Source: Artemia franciscana (Eukaryota > Arthropoda > Branchiopoda > Anostraca > Artemiidae). Taken from it: a DNA stretch of 64,000 nucleotides. The notes beneath the pieces are model-generated. The model was not told the origin of the DNA and searched no databases. It saw only the letters and a list, made by a program, of their open reading frames with translations. The stretch lies in the NCBI RefSeq assembly GCF_032884065.1, contig NC_088863.1:43320310-43384309 (forward strand). Reading direction: 5' to 3'. The translations under genes were made by a program, and so were the position numbers. Below, piece by piece: positions 10,430 through 22,755 of the stretch (positions are counted from its first letter, which is position 1; the number at the start of each line of letters is the position of its first letter).

Positions 10430-12917
10430 CCAAATAGCTTTCATGTGTATATTGTTGACATATAGTTAAAAACAAGAGCGAAAGTGAGGGTTTCACTGCA
10501 CTTTAAGCGCAAATTATCTCTAATATACGAAAACAAATTATTTCCAGAATGCCTTTTACTCTCGATAATGAATACGTGCCTGTGCCTAATAATACAAATA
10601 TTACATCGACTGATTTTTGTAATTTGAGTTACTAAAGGTCCTTTAGTAAAGGATAATCTTTTAATTTTTTTACGAAGGTGAAAACATAGTATCGCGAGGA
10701 AAAGGCTTCCAAAGAAAAGCCNNNNNNNNNNATCAAATAACTGGTCTGAAAACTGCTTTGTTATGACAGTGTTTCCGACCAGATAAGCGAGCACTATGGA
10801 CAGATCATCTACAAACTTGTAACGGTCGTCGTGATGATTAAGCAGGGAATAAATTACAGCCAGGAAAATTATTCCAGCTGATTTCGTGCCTTGTGGTGCC
10901 CCGCAAGAAGTATCTGACCATGATGAATCCGAATCGTTTTCGTGGAGTGCAAAGAATTTTTGTTTTCGGTCAGTTAAGAAGTCAAATACAGGCCAAGGGT
11001 GCGTCGTTTGGCACCCATTTTCTGGAGATTCATGCCTGCAGTCAGGTGGCGGATTAGGTCAAAGGCCTTTCGGAAACCCACTGCATAAATTTCGACGAAA
11101 CAGCTACCTTTTTCTAGCCATTGGAGGACACAGTCAAACATCCGTACTAGGTAGATTGTAGTACTACACTTGGGGAGTCCACCGTACTGGAATTTATCAA
11201 TACGCCCATGAATTTGTTTCAGAAGAAACTTGAGTATAAAGGCCTCTGTTACTTTCGCCAAACAAGATGTAAGCGAGATCAGGCGGAGATCGTCGCATGC
11301 ACTAGGGGCGCGCTTTTTTGGAATAACTCTAATATAGGCCCTTTTCCACTGTGACGGGAAATAGCCAGAAGCAAAACACTCGTTTATGATGCTGGACAGT
11401 GGTAATGCTATGAAGGCTGCATATTCACGTAGCAGTTAGGCAGGTAATTCACCAGGGTATGAAGATGTATTCGGTTTGATCTTCCGTAATTCCGTGTAAA
11501 CGTCAAACTTACTGACTATTATGTTGTTCTCAGGCTCATATTTTTCAAGTATGATGGATTTTTCATGAGCTGTAATAGTTGGATAGGTATTACAGATCTT
11601 GGTGAAGAATTCACTCACTTCTTCCGCACTGATTAAGGACCCACCATCATTGCTGATCTTTACACAGCTGTCAAAAGCTTGGCCGGCCACTTTTTTCATA
11701 GCGTTGTGCCACTTTTTGGGGTTTAAAGTAAGTAATTGGGAGGGCATGTTTTCACGACCAGAGCGACCGCAGTAGTAGAGGCGAGACCTCTCTTTTATTA
11801 ATGATTTAATAGCTGGAGATATCCATGGTTTGTCGTATTCACTAACAACTAATGATTTTGTTGTAAAGATCTTTAGGTATTGACTGTATAACGTGGCATT
11901 GAAATTGGATATCTTAGTTTCTAAGAGCCCGGTATTGTACACTTCGGGGAAGTCATATGTGCCAATCCATCAACCGTATTGCTGGCCGACTCCGTACAAG
12001 GACGAACAGTGACACGGGATAGTTTGGGCTTTGGTAAGGACTCTCTTGCTTTCCACAGAATTGCATTGGGGTCTGACATGCCAACGGGACCAAGAGATAA
12101 GGGAGGGGAGTAAAAATCATCACAATTTGTGAGTATAAGGTCCAATATGCCCTTCAAAGAGTGGGTGGGTATGTGTACTACTTGTTTTAAAGACAAACAA
12201 GATGATAACCAACTCTCCTTGGTTTGGTTAAAGTCTCCTCCTATAAGACAAGCAGGGCTACTGTATATACTTCTCAGGTGATCATTAGTCGTTTGGAGGT
12301 GGAAAACCAAGTCACCCCGGTTTCTGGCACTTTCCGGGTAAACAAAGCGACTATAATAGAAGAAAAGCGACGGGGAAGAGATTTAGGTTTGCAAATAGCC
12401 CAGATTGCTTCATGAGCTGGATCAAATAATTCCGGTAATAATTTGCAAGGGATGTCTTTCCGTATGTACAAGGCAACATCTCCACCTAGTCTATGCTCAC
12501 CTCGATCAGCACGTGTGCTCAGAAAAATTTCGTAGCCTGCCATATGACCTGACAACCTATCAAGATTCCACGTTTCTGTAACTGCGATAACTGGGATACT
12601 ATTTTGACGGACGATAACCTCAAATTCTTCTATTTTGTTACACAATGACTGGCAGTTTATAACGAGAAAATTCGGCATTCCATTTTTCGAATTAAAAGTC
12701 ACTGACCTTAATGGGGGGGGGGAGGAGGCTGATCACTACTAGTCGAACATACCGGAGCTTGATTGAAAGGAATAAGAGATGGCATATTGGCATTTGTAGA
12801 ACAGTCTATCTTAACAAGGATACGTTGACGGGGTGAGGTTTTCGGAGCAAGACTAGTTGATCTTAATGAAACGATAATATCATCAGCTGACCTCGTTTGC
12901 CGCCACGCTTGCTGCAT
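10377..12917 (-). mobile_element. LINE-B: CR1-like non-LTR retrotransposon with poly(A) tail
   Basis: Minus-strand element with several frame breaks. From its 5' side: end of a Gln/Pro-rich ORF1-like segment (12708-12917); APE endonuclease with LVINCQSLCNK, VTETWN and GGDVALYIRKD (12274-12702), then IGGDFNQTKESWL and ILDLILTNCDD (11921-12310); linker with KPWISPAIKSLIKERSRLYY (11436-11942); RT with LPKCSTTIYLVRMFDCVLQW and RKAFDLIRHL (10974-11261), GAPQGTKSAG (motif B) and KFVDDLSIV (motif C) around 10930-10790. A 10-base N gap (10722-10731) replaces much of the RT C-terminus. The element ends in 50 T on the plus strand (10377-10426), its poly(A) tail. CR1/L2-like by the GAPQGTKSAG and FVDDL motifs. 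No target duplication was identified. Confidence 0.88.
10722..10731. other. Assembly gap (10 N)
   Basis: Ten N inside the RT of LINE-B. The RT thumb and C-terminal region expected here (some hundreds of bases) is absent, so the placeholder probably understates the missing length. Confidence 0.95.
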
Positions 12918-13810
12918 CGCTTCCGCTTCTGACGGTTAGACAGGAGCTATTGGGGCAGTGGTCTGTCATCTGGTGCTCTTCCGAGCAAATTTAATGCTAC
13001 GAGTTTTGCAAAAAAAAGATGGCGCCACAGTTAACTCAGTTGAAAACAGTCCAATTAAGGCTTGTTTATCATATTTGAATGGCATGGCACGCACATTAGA
13101 CAACCTCCCCACAACCCTCAGGGTATACATGGTTTTTATGGAAAGAGTGGCCGTAGAAGCTTTGGAGGGGGTGTATTGGATCGACAATCATAAGTTCTGG
13201 TGCCCTTTTCAAGAGTCAAAGTGCCCCCCTGCCCATCATTCCCCCAAACACATCCACTAAAAATTCGGAGATACCTGTTAAAAGGTCACGTAATTTTGTA
13301 GTTGAAGATGACGACAACCCCACCTTCCTCTCCCAAATCCATCAGGGTAAGGCTTTTAAGTTATGCCCTGGGGGCATATAAGGTTTAAATAGACGGGGTG
13401 GTAATATAAAATTTAGAGGGGGCCCATTGGATTGTAAATCAGAAATTATTATGTCCTTTTAAGAGTCAAAACGATCGGAGGGCTACTAACCCCTCCCCCC
13501 AAACGGTCAGTTTCCCCAAATACATTCGCTATAAAATTTGAGGTAACCATTTGTCCAAAATCAGTCCAAAGATAACATAACAAGGCCTTTAGGGTTGAAG
13601 TATCTCACAAAGTCTGGGGGCCAGGGTTTTAAGTTATGTCCCGGTTGCATATAAGGTTCTTATGGAAGGGGTGGTTGTGTGAACTTTAGAGGAAACTCAT
13701 TTAATTGGAAATGTACAGTCTGACACCCTCTTTTCCCTAAACGCATCCGATCAAAATTGTGGGATAGTGATTTTTTTCACAATAGTCCAAAGAGTATATT
13801 TGAGATTATA
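12918..13810. repeat. Repeat B, tandem modules
   Basis: Three related modules start near 13107, 13348 and 13622, each with a GTAT/GCATATAAGGTT-like segment and a GGGGTGGT segment, followed by a GTCAAA...CGGAGGGC segment. The same module occurs at 26395-26470 and 47635-47790, and its second half is paralogous to the CGGAGGGCAACTAG modules of R1. No reading frame of interest. The first 190 bases (12918-13106) are unassigned. Confidence 0.65.
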
Positions 13811-15249
13811 TTTTTAGAAAATTTGCGTTATTTTAGAAAATAGGGGGAAACACCCCCTAAAAGTCATAGAATCTTAACTGCCTTCTGGCAATTTTTCGCC
13901 AGAAGGTGATAGTGTGATGAAAATCACAATATCAGATTCAGCGTATCAGAGAACCCTATTATACAAGTTTCAAGATCTCATCTACAAAAATGTAGAATTT
14001 TGTATTTTTTTGCCAGAAGACAAATCACGGATGCGTGTTTATTTGTTTTTTTTTTTGTTTTTTGTTTGTTTTTTTGTCAGGGGTGATCGTATCGACCCAG
14101 TGGTCCTAGAATTTTGCGAGAGGGCTCATTCGAACGGAAATGAAAAGTTCTAGTGCCCTTTTTAAGTGACCAAAAAAATCGGAGGGCACCTAGGCCCCCT
14201 CCCACCCCTCATTTTTTCCCAAAGTAGTCGCATCAAAATTCTGAGATAGCCATTTTATTCAGCATAGTCAAAAAACCTTATAACTATGTCTTTGGGGACG
14301 ACTTACTCCCCCACAGTCCCCGTGGGAGGGGCTGCAAGTTGCAAATTTTGACCAGTGTTTGCATATATTAATGGCTATTGGAAAATATAGAGACGTTTTC
14401 AGGGGGATTTTTTGGTTGGGAGAGGGAGGGGTTGAGAAGAGGGGGCTATGTGGGGGAAATTTTCCATGGAGGAATTTGTCATGGGGGAAGAAGATTTCCA
14501 TAAAGGGGGCGCAGCATTTTCTAGCATTATTTAAAAAAACAATGAGAAAATAAATATGAAAAAGTTTTTTTCAACTGGAAGTATGGAGTAGCATTAAAAC
14601 TTAAAACGAACAACAAATATTACGCATATAAGGGGTTCACCTCCTCCTAATACCTCACTCTTTACGCTAAAGGATTTTTAGTAATTTCAACTATTTATTC
14701 TACGGCCTTTGTGATTCAGGGGACAAAATTCAAGCTTTAATGCAAAGAGCTATTGACGAGGTATTGACGAGTGGGCGAACCTTCTCATATACGTAATAAA
14801 AACATACGAACATAGAAGTTTGTTACGTAAGCTAATTCGTAAGTTATGTATATCTTTTACTAATGAAAACGTTCGTAAAAACAAAAAGTTCTAGTTGCCT
14901 TTTTAAGTACCCCAAAAATTGGAGAGCAACTGGGCCTCCTTCTCCTCCTTTTTTTGCAAAATCATTCGATCAAAACTATGGGAAAGCCATTTAGCCAAAT
15001 AAATAAATATGCAAATTTCGCTTTAATTATTCATCTGCATTCATCCGAAATCAAAACATGGATTAACTAAAAATCGTTCAAAAATTAAATAAAAAAACAA
15101 GCTTTTTAACTGAAAGTAAGGAGCGACATTAAAACTTAAAACGAACAGAAATTACCCCGTATATGAAAGGGACTGCTCCTTCTTCAACGCCCTGCTCTTT
15201 GCGCTAAAGTTTTTACTGTTTTCAAAAAGTAGATTTAAGAGAAAGAGTC
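13811..15249 (+). repeat. Repeat R1 copy b (5' part missing)
   Basis: Starts inside R1 at AAAATAGGGGGAAACACCCC and lacks the terminal hairpin. It includes the CCCGTGGGAGGGGCT module at 14320, the first inverted-repeat module (14575-14800) and the left arm plus loop of the second (15110-15249). The loop reads TTTACTGTTTTCAAAAAGTA, the opposite orientation to copy d. Right after the loop it passes into the satellite array. Confidence 0.85.
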
Positions 15250-16940
15250 AAACTTTAAGCATAAAACCATCTGGGGGTGGGGGTGGGGGTCAGTTATTTC
15301 GAAAAAAATAGAAAAATGAAGTATTTTTATTTACGAGTAGTGGGATCTTAATGAAATTTCATGTTTGGAAGGATATCGTGTCTCAGAACTCTTATTTTAA
15401 ATCCTGACCAGATCCGGTGATATTGGGGGGGGGGGGGGGTTGGAGAGGGGGGAGCCTAAAATCTTGGAAAGCGCTTAGAGTGGAGGGATCGGGATGAAAC
15501 TTTTTGGGAAAAGCAAGCAGAAGTCATAGATACGTGATTGACATAACCGGAACGGATCTGCTCTATTTAGGCCAGTTGGCGGGGGGAGGTCTAATTCTGA
15601 AAAATTAGAAGAAATGAGGTATTTTTAACTTACGAAGGAGTGACCGGATCTTAATGAAACTTCATATTTAGAAGGAACTCGTAACTCAGATTTCTTATTT
15701 TAAATCCCGACCGGATCCAGCGTCATTGGGGGGGGGGTAGTTCGGGGGGGGGGCCGGAAATCTCGGGAAATACTTAAAGGGGAGAGATCCGGATGAAACT
15801 GGGTGGGTAGAATAAAAACAAGCCCAAAATATGTGACTGGCATAACCGGACCGGATCCGCTCTCTTTGGTAGAGTTGGGGAGGGGGGAATAATTCGGAAA
15901 AATTAGAAAAAATGAGGTAGGCCTATTTGTAACTTACGAATGTGTGATCAGATCTTAATGAAGTTTGATATTTAGAAGGATATTGTGCTTTAGAGCTCTT
16001 ATTTTAAATTCCGACCAGATCCTGTGACATTAGGGGGAGTTGGAGGGGGAAAACCGGAATTCTTGGAAAACCTGAAAATTGGGGTATCTTTATCTTACGA
16101 ATAGGTGATCAAACCTTAATGAAACTTGATATACAGAAGGATTTGATGTGTCAGGTGCTCCATTTTCGACTCGAATCGGATCCGAGGACATGTTGTTTGG
16201 AGGGGGGAAACAGAAATCTTGGAAAACGCTTAGAGTGGAGAGATCGGGATGAAACTTGATGGGAAGAATAAGCACAAGTTCTAGATATGTGATTTACATA
16301 ATTGGAACGGATCCATTCTCTTTAGAGGAGCTGGGGGGGGGGGTGTTAATTTGGAAAAATTAGAAACATTGAGGTATTTTTAACTTAAGAACAGGTGACC
16401 AGATCTTAATGAAATTTGAGATTTAGAAGGAACTCATGTTTCAGAGCTCTTATTTCAAATCACGACCAAATAAGCAAATGTTATAGATATGTGATTGACG
16501 TAACCGTACTGGATTCGCTCTCTATGGGGGAGTTAGGCGTGGGGTTCAGTGCTTTGGCGAGTTTGGTGCTTCTAGACGTGCTAGGACGATGAAAATTGGT
16601 AGGCACGTCAGGGAGCTGCACAAATTGACTTGATAAAGTCATTTTTCTCGATTCGACCATCTGGGGGGGGGATGAAGGGAGAGAGAAAATTAGAAAAAAT
16701 GAGGTGTTTATAACTTACGAGTGGGTGATCCGATCTTAATGAAGTTCGATATTTAGAAGGACATCGTGACTCAAGGCTCTTATTTTAAATCCCGACCGGC
16801 ATTAAGCCTCTGATTATCCTTTTAAATCAACTATTGATTCTTAGAATATTGCTAGAGCTCATACCATATGAGCTCTTGGCTCTTCCGGCCTCGTCACAAG
16901 TGCCGGCCTCGTCACAAGTGTTGTTTCTTTGTTTTCTTTT
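15250..16940 (+). repeat. Satellite S array with G runs
   Basis: Degenerate tandem array. A recognisable block (GATCTTAATGAAA, then CTCTTATTTTAAATC, CCGACC and GGATCC-like ends) begins near 15310, 15608, 15905, 16074, 16362 and 16692, giving a unit near 290-330 bp with one truncated unit of about 170 bp. G runs of 8-16 follow the GGATCC-like ends. The terminal part (CTCTTGGCTCTTCCGGCCTC, CACAAGTG duplicated) matches the inverted copy at 5030-5660. Confidence 0.85.
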
Positions 16941-18197
16941 GAAATTTTCTAATTAGACTATTTAAGGATGTGAAAATATGGCCTTAAAAAAAAAATCAAC
17001 TTTTCAGTACAAACTCCTGTAGGAATTGGCAAATTTTCTGTGAAAGTTTGGGCTGTATACACGGTGCACCTATGTCTTTTAGGTGAATGTTTATTATTTA
17101 ACTTAGATCTTGCGAGAAAGAGATACAGAACAGGAAATACAAAACAAATTAAACCACGAAAACATAAAAGAGAATATTCCATAATTTGTGTAGAAACACA
17201 CCATTAAGATTGGATTTGATGTTTTTCTTTATTGACAGATTGATTTGGTGAATGAATACTCTTAAAACGTTAGGTCGTTGGGGCTGATAGTTCCGGTAAA
17301 ACGCTTATAACTTAGTCTTTGCATGCTTGAAAACTCAAGAGACCAATGGGTTTAGTGCAGAAAGACTGCACATCTGTATCTGGGTCAATTGATATATTTC
17401 TTTGAACCTATGTAAACTGGCAAACATAAAACATAACCCATTGACAGCTGTCCATATAAACGTACGCTACATACCTGCTCCTTCCCATCGCTCTCAAACT
17501 ACCCAAATTACAACTTTCTACTTGATAGCTGAACAAAAAACAGCATGGAAATTGAGTTTGCCCCGATGCCTTGCCGAAATTTGGCGGGGTTCAGATACTA
17601 CTCCTGTAGGCATTTTGATTCAAATTGCTCGTCTTGCCTCACAAAAGGAATGAAACCCCATGTCTTTGGGTTGAAGAAAAATAACAATTTCCTTTCGTTT
17701 CCGTTTTTCTTTATTTTCTGGAAAAAATAAAAGGGATTTGTTTATAATAAAGGGTTTGGCTAACAAAAGATCTTCTCCCAGTGTTTAATGGGCATAAACG
17801 TGGTAGCCCGTGTAAAATAATTCATGCACACGATAATCTGATGTTCTTAAGAAAAGGCAGTGCTTTGTTGACAAATATTTTAAATTATTAAGACTAGGAC
17901 GCTCAAAGAAGAAGATTCATTTGACCAAGCCGTCAAAAAGTATCTTTAGTGGGATTTTATTGATTTAATTTTTTATATCGAGTATTCGCGCATGTTCAGT
18001 ATTGAATATATTCAGTTTTATAGAGTCAAATTCAATTAAAGTAGCTTTAAACCACTCAAAACGAGCATTAATCTAGAAAGTTTCTAGTTCGGAAGGTGGC
18101 ATAAAATACGCCGGTATTGAATAAACACGCTTTTCTTTCTGTTTTACCTTCAGAAATATCATGCCTATTCAGTCCTTAGTTATGTATCTAATTTTAG
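16941..18197. other. PEX5 intron, unassigned
   Basis: Short chance frames only; no exon or known repeat recognised. Ends in the acceptor CTAATTTTAG. Confidence 0.5.
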
Positions 18198-18355
18198 GAT
18201 GCTCGTTTATGGAACAGACTTGGAGCAACACTGGCAAATGGTGGAAATTCAGAAGAATCAATTGAAGCTTATCGTACAGCTTTGAACCTATTTCCCGGTT
18301 TTGTAAGGGCCAGATATAATTTGTCTGTTGCTTGTATTCATCTTCGTGCCTATAG
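18198..18355 (+). CDS. PEX5: PEX5 exon: penultimate TPRs
   Basis: Reads [35 protein letters not shown] and [18 protein letters not shown]. This is the next TPR plus the start of the last one. The asparagines in [11 protein letters not shown] and RYNL belong to the set that lines the PTS1 peptide groove in PEX5 family structures, so cargo binding residues look intact. The acceptor ATTTTAG joins RPN|DARLW in phase 0; the donor TATAG|GTAAGT leaves two bases of an Arg codon. Confidence 0.95.
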
Positions 18356-20692
18356 GTAAGTTTCATATTAGAGCCATATCGGAGCAAAACTGAACCTACC
18401 TTCAGCTAAGCTTTGACTGAAACTATTCAATGCTTTTATTCATGTATGGACATGCTAGAGGTCTGTTGTCAAGTTGTTTGGGGAATATTTTTCAAAGAAT
18501 TCAGATTCTCATTGTCATGAGTACTCAAGCGAAGAGTAAGTTTCATGCTCCATTAGTGATAACGTCCAAGTCGAAACCTTCCTTTGTTCACAGATTTATT
18601 AGTTTATGGAAATGATGATGGCTTGGATTTGTGTTATAGGTTGTTGGTAATTGGGTGATTTGACTGTTGGCTTATAGGTTGATTAATGAAACTCGGATTG
18701 GATCAAATTTCAGATGAGAGTATATTTGTTTTTCCATGTTTACTGTTGTTCCCCTTTGATCAGCCTCAATTAACGATAAAAAAAATGCATAGCATGTAGG
18801 ATGAAAAATAAGTGATGTTTTGGGAGACATCTAGCATCAAAATATAAATTTTACTGCAAACTCAGTTTCATCGCAAGAGTTTGCTACTGGATATAACCAT
18901 TAGCTGTATTTTCTTTTGGGGATAGTTCCATCGGAAACTGGTTTGGAATTAAGATTGTTTCATTTCATTGTTAGAAACTTAATCGAGCATTTACCTTCTA
19001 GTCTCAACACATATTCAATTTGTTCTGGTCGACCTCATGTTGTTAGTTTGAAATTGTTATTTTGACATTTATTTATTTGAGATTTCTATCAAATTGTAAT
19101 AGAGACGTGAATCCGGCAAATGACTTAGGTGTAAAAAAAATAGCTTGAAACTAATGAATTTTTTCGTAGCATGCCAAAAAACAGAATTCAACTTTGTGCC
19201 CTTATTCTTAATTTTGAGTCAGGGTTGAAGGAAAATTTGGTATTATTATTTTACTGTGTTTATAACTGCAGCTTTTGCTAGGTAGATAATAATGATTTCA
19301 TTTACTTGTAAAAAAAAAAAAATATATAAACACCAATAACAGCGCCCAGAGGCTCTAAACTGTAAGGGAAAAACATAAAATTAACAAAAAGCTGTTATAT
19401 CTAAATAAGGAAAGAAGAAGGGATGAAAGGTTGCACCTAGTTCACTGGGTAGATCATACCCAAGTATTCTAGTCTTACACCCTTCTTTTCCTGTTTTATA
19501 GTAAGTGCGGGTGATGACATGTGTGTAGCGTCGTACTTTTCTTAAGGTGCAGTGCAAAGCAAATCGAAAATTTGTTCCGCAAACTGTGTGAAGCCAAGCT
19601 CAACCGTTTAATGGTTGATTCCTTGAGCTCACTGATACTTCTGGATCTCCTTACAAATACTCTGTCCTCGGGGTATTTTTAAAGGACAGAATTCGGGGGG
19701 TCTAGGGCCTGATCTATTGGTTGCACGCTTGAAATCAATAACAAAACTGATTGCAAAGTCTTTAAAGCCAATTTTAGAACAGATCCTAGGTATCAGGGCT
19801 TTTTTGGCCGTGCATCATCGATTAAAGATTAATATGCTTATTCTCGACAGATCTAAAGATCTCAAAATACATCTACTCGATGAGAAGCCCTAATTGGGAG
19901 TGCCGACCAGTTGGTCCAAATCAAATAGTTTAAGGACTGAGGGCCTGAGGATCTGCAGACAACATGTACCTTTATGTTCAATTTCCTGTCAAGAAGAAAA
20001 TGGGCTCCACATAAGGTTTAAAAAATATTTAGGATGTCTAGAGTCACGTAGTTATCTCCCAGTGTCTTGAGTACTCGTGGCTCTTTTTCCAAGGTTGTTA
20101 TGGTATTTATGATGCATATTATGTCAGAATAACCCCTGTTGGGCACGCGCAGTGGGGGATCTGATCCAAAATATCCTACCACTGATTATATTGACAAAAT
20201 GGCACTACCGTCTCTTATTCGTTTTAGTTAGCACTACTAGAGTTAGCTTGTTAGTTCGACTGTTAGCTAGGTTAGCTCACTGTGATTCAAATGGTGTTAG
20301 GGATAACTTCTATGAAAATAAAACTTACCCACGCCCTTCATTATGTTTTTCTAATTCGCCTTCTCGTATTCTCATGGGTTCTCAAGGTATATGGCAGTTT
20401 CAATTTTTTTAATTTTACTTACTATTATCACTTGCTGAAATCACTAGACAGTAGGTCCTTGTGTATTTGAAAACTGGTGTCTGTAATCCGTCTACACCAT
20501 GGTCCTTCTTGGATACAAGGGGTCATTGATGACAATCATTTAATTTTCATGTTAAAGCTTATGCAGGGTTTTGAGAAGGAAGTCATTAATTTTACTTAAG
20601 AAAAATAATTCTTTACAGGTCAAATCTTTTAGTAAGGGGCTTTTGACTTGACTTAACGAGTTATGTTTGATGTAGTTGCTTTGATTTTTTAG
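18356..20692. other. PEX5 intron, unassigned
   Basis: About 2.3 kb of AT-rich sequence. I see no exon, RNA gene or family repeat; a few GTTAG-type short repeats occur at 20224-20281. Confidence 0.5.
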
Positions 20693-20848
20693 GGAAGCTG
20701 CTGAACACTTGGTGTCCGCATTGAATATGCAAGCCTCTGCTACACTGCCTGGTAAAAGCTCGGTAATGTCTGACAGTATTTGGATTACGCTGCGAAGTGT
20801 TTTGAGTAAGCTCGAGAGGCGGGACCTTTTTCCTGATGTTAATAACAG
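20693..20848 (+). CDS. PEX5: PEX5 exon: last TPR and C-terminal helix
   Basis: Completes the Arg codon from the previous exon and reads EAAEHLVSALNMQASATLPG, then VMSDSIWITLRSVLSKLERR and DLFPDVNN. The HxxxALNMQ segment, a variable loop and SDxIWxTLR are the hallmark end of PEX5. Donor AACAG|GTAAAT leaves AG for a final Arg codon. Confidence 0.95.
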
Positions 20849-20926
20849 GTAAATGCCATGTTTTTTAAGTTTTTCTTTGTGTATTCAGCTTCTTCTTTTT
20901 TAATTTAAAAGACAAGAAAGAAAACT

Positions 20927-21933
20927 AGTAAATGTTCAATTCGTAAATTGTGATGTAAATCACAATGTACATTTTTGTAGTTTAGCTCTAACCCTATGGA
21001 GATAATCCTTTGCATTTGCTCTTATGTCTCACCATATAAAAATAATTACCAAACAAATAATTATGCTTAAATGATTACTGTAGCCATCTGAGTTAAAATG
21101 GAATAGTCGTAGGCATCAAGTCATGGCTAATTGTAGAAAAGGGCCAGGACAGATAGTCCAATTGAGTGACAGGCAATTCTGGCATTAAACCCCCTTATTT
21201 GGATTGTATAAAATGTTGTTAGTTCATTTGTTAATAGATATGTCTATCTATTATCCGTCCATGCGTCATTCCTAGGGCAGTAGAACTAAGGTAGATAGTG
21301 ATAGTATCTATAATCTTCCAAGTGTTTGGTTCAATGGCACGGTTAAACGGTTGGAGTAAGTGTACCTCTCTTATTGGACCAATACTTTATATATTACTTT
21401 ATATATTGTCAATAAACTACTCTGTTCAATTAGTAGTAAATGTTCAATTCGTAAATTGTGATGTAAATCAAAATGTACATTTTTGTAGTTTAGCTCTAAC
21501 CCTATGGAGATAATCCTTTGCATTTGCTCTTATGTCTCACTATATAAAAATAATTACCAAACAAATAATTATGCTTAAATGATTACTGTAACCATCTGAA
21601 TTAAAATGGAAGAGTTGTAGGCATCAAGTCATGGCTAATTGTAGAAAAGGGACAGGACAGATAGTCCAATTGAGTGACAGGCAATTCTGGCATTAAACCC
21701 CCTTATTTGGATTGTATAAAATGTTGTTAGTTCATTTGTTAATAGATATGTCTATCTATTATCCGTCCATGCGTCATTCCTAGGGCAGTAGAACTAAGGT
21801 AGATAGTGATAGTATCTATAATCTTCCAAGTGTTTGGTTCAATGGCACGGTTAAACGGTTGGAGTAAGTGTACCTCTCTTATTGGACCAATACTTTATAT
21901 ATTACTTTATATATTGTCAATAAACTACTCTGT
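20927..21933 (+). repeat. 508-bp tandem duplication, two copies
   Basis: Copy 1 at 20927-21434 and copy 2 at 21435-21933 (missing its last few bases). Both start AGTAAATGTTCAATTCG, and differ by only a handful of substitutions (for example CACAATG versus CAAAATG, GGGCCAGG versus GGGACAGG). The near-identity points to a recent duplication inside the PEX5 intron, starting about 80 bp after the exon. Internal sequence non-coding. Confidence 0.95.
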
Positions 21934-22755
21934 AGCCATTAGAGACTGGCAGCATTATGGGAAGGCGACTATCGTCTAGTTTCGTAAATATTAAACTTAG
22001 CCAATTAGCTGTGTTTCTTTTCCTCGAGGTTTAAGATAGAGTCTGATAGGACTTGAATTTTACTTTAGCAGCCAGATTTCAGCTCAGTTTTCTGAAAAAA
22101 AAAATGTTTCCGTATTGTCGATTCTATATTGATTGACCTGAAGGACCATTTTTTCACAACATTATACTGTAAAGTTTTCCTTAGGAAAATCAGAAGGAGG
22201 CAAAAGAAGGGATCGTTTTTTGGGCCTCTATCCCGTCCTCTCCTCCCCACATACACATGAGGTGTGGTCGTTTTGATCTATGTCTGGAGGTGACCCCCCT
22301 CTTCCTGTATGCAGGTTTGAAACGATAAGGTGTGGTTTAAGTAACCCTAAAAGAGTGTATCCATTAAACATATATTTCCAGGGGGAGGGGCGTATATGTG
22401 AAAAATGAGTTTTACAGTCAGCATTTGTGCGGTTTTCAGTGGATTTTTTTTTCAAACAAATCTTTTGTAGACGTTGTACTTAGTAGAAAATGCAATGTCG
22501 CTAGTGAGGTTTTACGATATTGTTTCTGCTTTTTTGACGGATACTTATAAGCCAATCATTTTATTTTTGAAACTTACTTCTAAAAAGAAAGTTTAATCAA
22601 TCCATTTTAAACACAGATTCAAATACCCCTTGTCAAACCTGATGGCATTTTCTGTGATAAAATTGTAATTCGTTCAAAGCGTCAAAAAGTTTTTATAAGG
22701 TATCTCTCTTGTCCTGTGACCTCTATTGCTCTTTTTTAGCTTAATTATTTGAAGT
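21934..22755. other. PEX5 intron, unassigned
   Basis: No supported feature in this stretch. Confidence 0.5.

Noticed and set aside
10886..11161. Plus-strand frame over LINE-B RT
   Set aside because: Antisense shadow; the minus strand reads GAPQGTKSAG here.
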